A stretch of DNA of 64,000 bases from Paralvinella palmiformis. Taxonomy: Eukaryota > Annelida > Polychaeta > Terebellida > Alvinellidae. The DNA is taken from assembly GCA_025642065.1 (NCBI GenBank), contig JAODUP010000071.1:1-64000 (forward strand), read 5' to 3'. The position numbers were made by a program, and so were the translations under genes. Shown piece by piece: positions 63,116 through 64,000 of this stretch; the stretch's first letter is position 1; every line of letters begins with the position of its first letter. A model generated the notes under the pieces. That model made no database searches, was not told the origin of the DNA, and worked only from the letters and a program-made list of their open reading frames with translations.

Positions 63116-64000
63116 GTAGGATTTCATATAAATAATTTTCATGTTTAAATAATTTTGTTGTCTCTAATTTCTGTTTATATTTACCAAAAATGTTTGGTGC
63201 GAATTGTGAATAAATAGTTGTCATGGTTGAGTGTCTGACTAAATAAGTAGAATAATTATTTATTAATTTTTGAGGCCATTAAGTAGGTTAATTAGTGATT
63301 TCAGAAGCAACTATAATATCTTTTCAGATCATCATTATTTTATATGTTGTCTTGTGTGATCTCCCTGAACATTTTATTAAAATATGTAGTGTATAAATGT
63401 ATTTATTATAACAGCATTTCATGAAATCACTTGACTTGTTCGGATTAATGAATTAATAATCTAAGAATTTAATTAGCATCATAGTGTTACATTGAATATT
63501 ATTAAGACTTGACCATTATAAAGAGTTGTCTATATGAAAGTGAAAACTTCAATTATGGGTCACACATTTCCTATGTTTTACAGTATAACAAAGGGACCAA
63601 ATTTAGCCATAAATTATGACATTCAAATTGGCATAACTTTCTTAATATCCATCACATAACAAACATGTACTGATGTAGGTATCATTATGATTATAAAGGT
63701 ATTGCCATGTAGGTATCATTATAAAGGTATTGCCATGGACTTTCCTCTGGTTGCAGTCTTGTTGAAATACAATGTATTTAAAAAAAATTGTCACGTACCT
63801 ATATACTGCTATATTTAATATTATTATTTATATTATATTAGTCTTTATTTTTCTGCTCATGTTTATTAATGGTTGTTTTTGATTTGGTAATAAATTCTAT
63901 TTTAACTATTTGGTATTAAATTAAGTGTAATTTAATAAATCTAGGGCGATGTTTCTCGGGGGGCTAATATAAAAACGGGAGAAAATAACTGATGCCGTGA

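Overview
The window reads as AT-rich, repeat-laden animal DNA, most likely from a lophotrochozoan and probably a mollusc. That placement is an inference. It rests on intron-rich genes with GT-AG junctions, a local tandem family of Cys-loop receptors, and abundant LINEs, tRNA-headed SINEs, hAT and MULE relics and microsatellites. There is no sign of bacterial gene organisation. Only two true gene families can be reconstructed exon by exon, and both lie on the minus strand.

Left part (1-35.6 kb): three tandem copies of one Cys-loop ligand-gated ion channel gene (nicotinic acetylcholine receptor-like). Unit 0 (14-1110) is cut by the left edge and shows only its first three coding exons. Unit 1 (7557-10553) has all eight exons but carries two 1-bp deletions in the exon holding the second Cys-loop cysteine, giving an immediate stop, plus a 1-bp deletion that weakens a splice donor. 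Unit 2 (31579-34703) is fully open: eight exons, 450 codons including stop, signal peptide, 13-residue Cys-loop, four membrane segments. Between and around the units lies a mosaic of duplicated, partly inverted blocks (5.6-7.5, 15.2-18.2, 21.1-22.6, 25.8-28.8, 28.9-30.4 and 38.4-41.1 kb). Two non-LTR retrotransposons (11.4-14.9 kb minus, 18.2-21.1 kb plus), SINEs and a hAT relic are inserted among them.

Middle (35.6-45 kb): a MULE-type DNA transposon relic with FLYWCH and transposase fragments sits in the 5' flank of receptor unit 2. It is followed by LINE debris, another diverged copy of the duplicated block with precisely inserted SINEs, and a stretch with a degenerate recurring GAGGACCTAAATGTGTG motif.

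Right part (45-64 kb): an LRWD1/ORCA-like WD-repeat gene on the minus strand (45075-55230). Twelve exons are phase-consistent and there is one possible cassette exon. No leucine-rich-repeat coding sequence is visible upstream. Its introns hold a hAT element with perfect 17-bp terminal repeats, and a long-TIR DNA element that carries a LINE fragment and a nested foldback element. Upstream lie a paired inverted-CCAAT promoter candidate, an unidentified 3'-terminal-exon-like ORF, a large hAT relic with nested debris, and, at the right edge, what may be the first exons of a plus-strand gene.

No tRNA, rRNA, CRISPR or intact transposon gene was recognised. All gene models are read by eye from splice signals, reading phase and remembered family features. 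No alignment or transcript evidence was available.
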